Positions 63,401 to 64,000 of a DNA stretch of 64,000 nt are shown here, piece by piece. Each line of letters starts with the position of its first letter. The stretch's first letter is position 1. Both the position numbers and the translations under genes were made by a program. The DNA is from Nematostella vectensis (lineage: Eukaryota > Cnidaria > Anthozoa > Actiniaria > Edwardsiidae): assembly GCF_932526225.1 (NCBI RefSeq), contig NC_064040.1:746001-810000 (forward strand), given 5' to 3'. The notes beneath the pieces are model-generated. The model was not told where the DNA came from, ran no database searches, and saw nothing but the letters and a program-made list of their open reading frames with translations.

Positions 63401-64000
63401 GTCACCATCGGACTGGAGGTTACATTCGGGAAAAGCTTCAGGGTTACATTCGGGAATTTGTTTTACGAGTGTAACCTCCAAAAGGTTACAATCGATAATT
63501 TTTTTTCCGAATGTAAATTCCAAAAAGTAACATTAGGAAAATAAAACAGTATACTCGGAAAAAAGGTATATCAATCTATCGAGCGCTATGCTCTATGTTA
63601 GAATCTACTTAATCAAGTTATCCAAGGAATCTAGTTAGTTCTTGTGTGCATAAAATATGTACAGGATCCTGAACAAAGCAGGAGCACATCAAAGATGCTG
63701 AGAGTACATAAAAATGTCCCTATACCTTCTTTTAATGTCATGACACACCAAGAACAGTATAAATAAGTATCGATATTTAAAAAAAAAGAAAGAAAAAAAA
63801 TAGGCTTTCAGCGGGAATCGAACCAGGGTCGCTGCGTTAGTAGTCAAGTGCCCGCAACGAAAGACTAACGTGGCATTGCTGAAGGGAATTGTAATGAAAA
63901 TTACTTTTAATACTATTGGTATCGTAAACTATCCCAAGCAAAGTCACCATCGGACTGGAGGTTACATTCGGGAAAAGCTTCAGGGTTACATTCGGGAATT
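60424..64000 (-). repeat. D-E-F higher-order repeat in the reverse arm
   Basis: D, E and F at 60424, 60956 and 61502 recur at 62586, 63118 and 63664, a shift of 2,162 bp, with one extra F (62044) between. E units share an unusually long A-run near 61069 and 63233 and GTAATAAAAATTAC; F units share TTTAATGTCATG and AAATAAGTATC. The second F is cut by the window edge. Confidence 0.82.

Larger units (their letters stand above)
1..64000. repeat. Satellite array of ~546-bp units filling the window
   Basis: Every part of the window aligns to one AT-rich unit. I followed the landmark GGATCC (or mutated GGATCT/GAATCC at the same site) by eye: 97 copies lie in positions 1-53,601 and about 20 in the rest. 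Spacing is 542-554 bp almost everywhere. Exceptions are a shortened unit near 9.7 kb, a deletion near 56.25 kb, the five orientation switches, and 531-532-bp units near 59.2, 60.8 and 63.0 kb. No unrelated insertion longer than about 15 bp was seen. Units differ by a few percent and by A/T-run length. No protein-coding gene, rRNA gene, transposase or reverse transcriptase is visible. A genomic satellite is the only reading I can support; the species and chromosome position are not readable. Confidence 0.98.
57131..64000 (-). repeat. Reverse arm of the satellite array
   Basis: All units lie on the minus strand, with landmarks 57166, 57711, 58256, 58801, 59332, 59878, 60424, 60956, 61502, 62044, 62586, 63118 and 63664, running past the window edge. 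By diagnostic bases the unit types read A B C D A C D E F F D E F: A, GTTGGTAG; C, TTACATTTGGG; D, CCCGTGTAGC; E, CGCAGCGAAAG; F, GGCTTTCAGC with GAACCAGGGTC. Unit length is 542-546 bp, except D at 531-532 bp. A C D at 59332 is close to A (B) C D at 57166. Confidence 0.93.

Noticed and set aside
1-64000. CRISPR array or bacterial repeat region
   Set aside because: The unit is about 546 bp with no short repeat/unique spacer pattern, no cas genes, and a eukaryotic Pol III-type segment.
1-64000. Telomeric repeats, 5S or other rRNA gene arrays
   Set aside because: No short telomere motif runs in tandem, and I do not recognise a 5S-type gene in the unit; the only RNA-gene-like part is tRNA-derived.
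1-64000. Tandem tRNA gene array as known in Entamoeba
   Set aside because: Those arrays carry intact tRNA genes; here stems are decayed in every unit checked. AT-richness and tandem layout alone do not support it.

Overview
The whole 64 kb window is one long block of satellite DNA. An AT-rich unit of about 546 bp is repeated about 117 times by my hand count of one landmark (the palindrome CAGGATCCTG or its mutated forms). I find no credible protein-coding gene. The short open frames are the same few stretches of the unit recurring in every copy, and they break wherever an A- or T-run changes length. The window suggests a eukaryotic nuclear genome and a heterochromatic region (centromeric, pericentromeric, subtelomeric or a sex/B chromosome). 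The reasons are the satellite itself, its multi-monomer higher-order repeats (HORs), and an internal tRNA-derived segment with a perfect RNA polymerase III B-box. I cannot name the species or the chromosome position from the sequence.

Each unit, read in the orientation called forward here, holds in order: a perfect 10-bp palindrome with a BamHI site; a short GAGC/GCTC dyad; a T-run; a cluster of six GTAAC/GTTAC motifs arranged as nested inverted repeats; a HindIII site inside a 24-bp direct repeat; a 72-nt tRNA-like segment with exact tRNA spacing but decayed acceptor and anticodon stems; two long T-runs that would stop Pol III; and a second perfect 10-bp palindrome, TGTCATGACA.

Layout: positions 1-53,601 are all forward units. 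From 53,602 to 57,130 the orientation flips five times (reverse, forward, reverse, forward, reverse). From 57,131 to the end all units are reverse. Three forward-to-reverse switches share one breakpoint (inside the tRNA-like segment, with GA microhomology). The two reverse-to-forward switches share another breakpoint with the same 8-bp filler, in opposite orientations.

Within the arms the units form local HORs: 3-mers (500-5,429; 25,396-28,677), a 5-mer of 2,734 bp (11,193-16,661), a 4-mer of 2,182 bp present three times (29,225-35,770), a 7-mer of about 3,817 bp (33,588-41,222), a 3-mer of 1,637 bp (39,585-42,859), a 5/3/4/5-mer family (42,859-53,602), and a D-E-F 3-mer in the reverse arm. 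This patchwork of local amplifications, chimeric units and inversions is what unequal crossing-over and gene conversion produce. The points most worth following are the tRNA-like segment with its Pol III signals, the nested dyad, and the inversion cluster.
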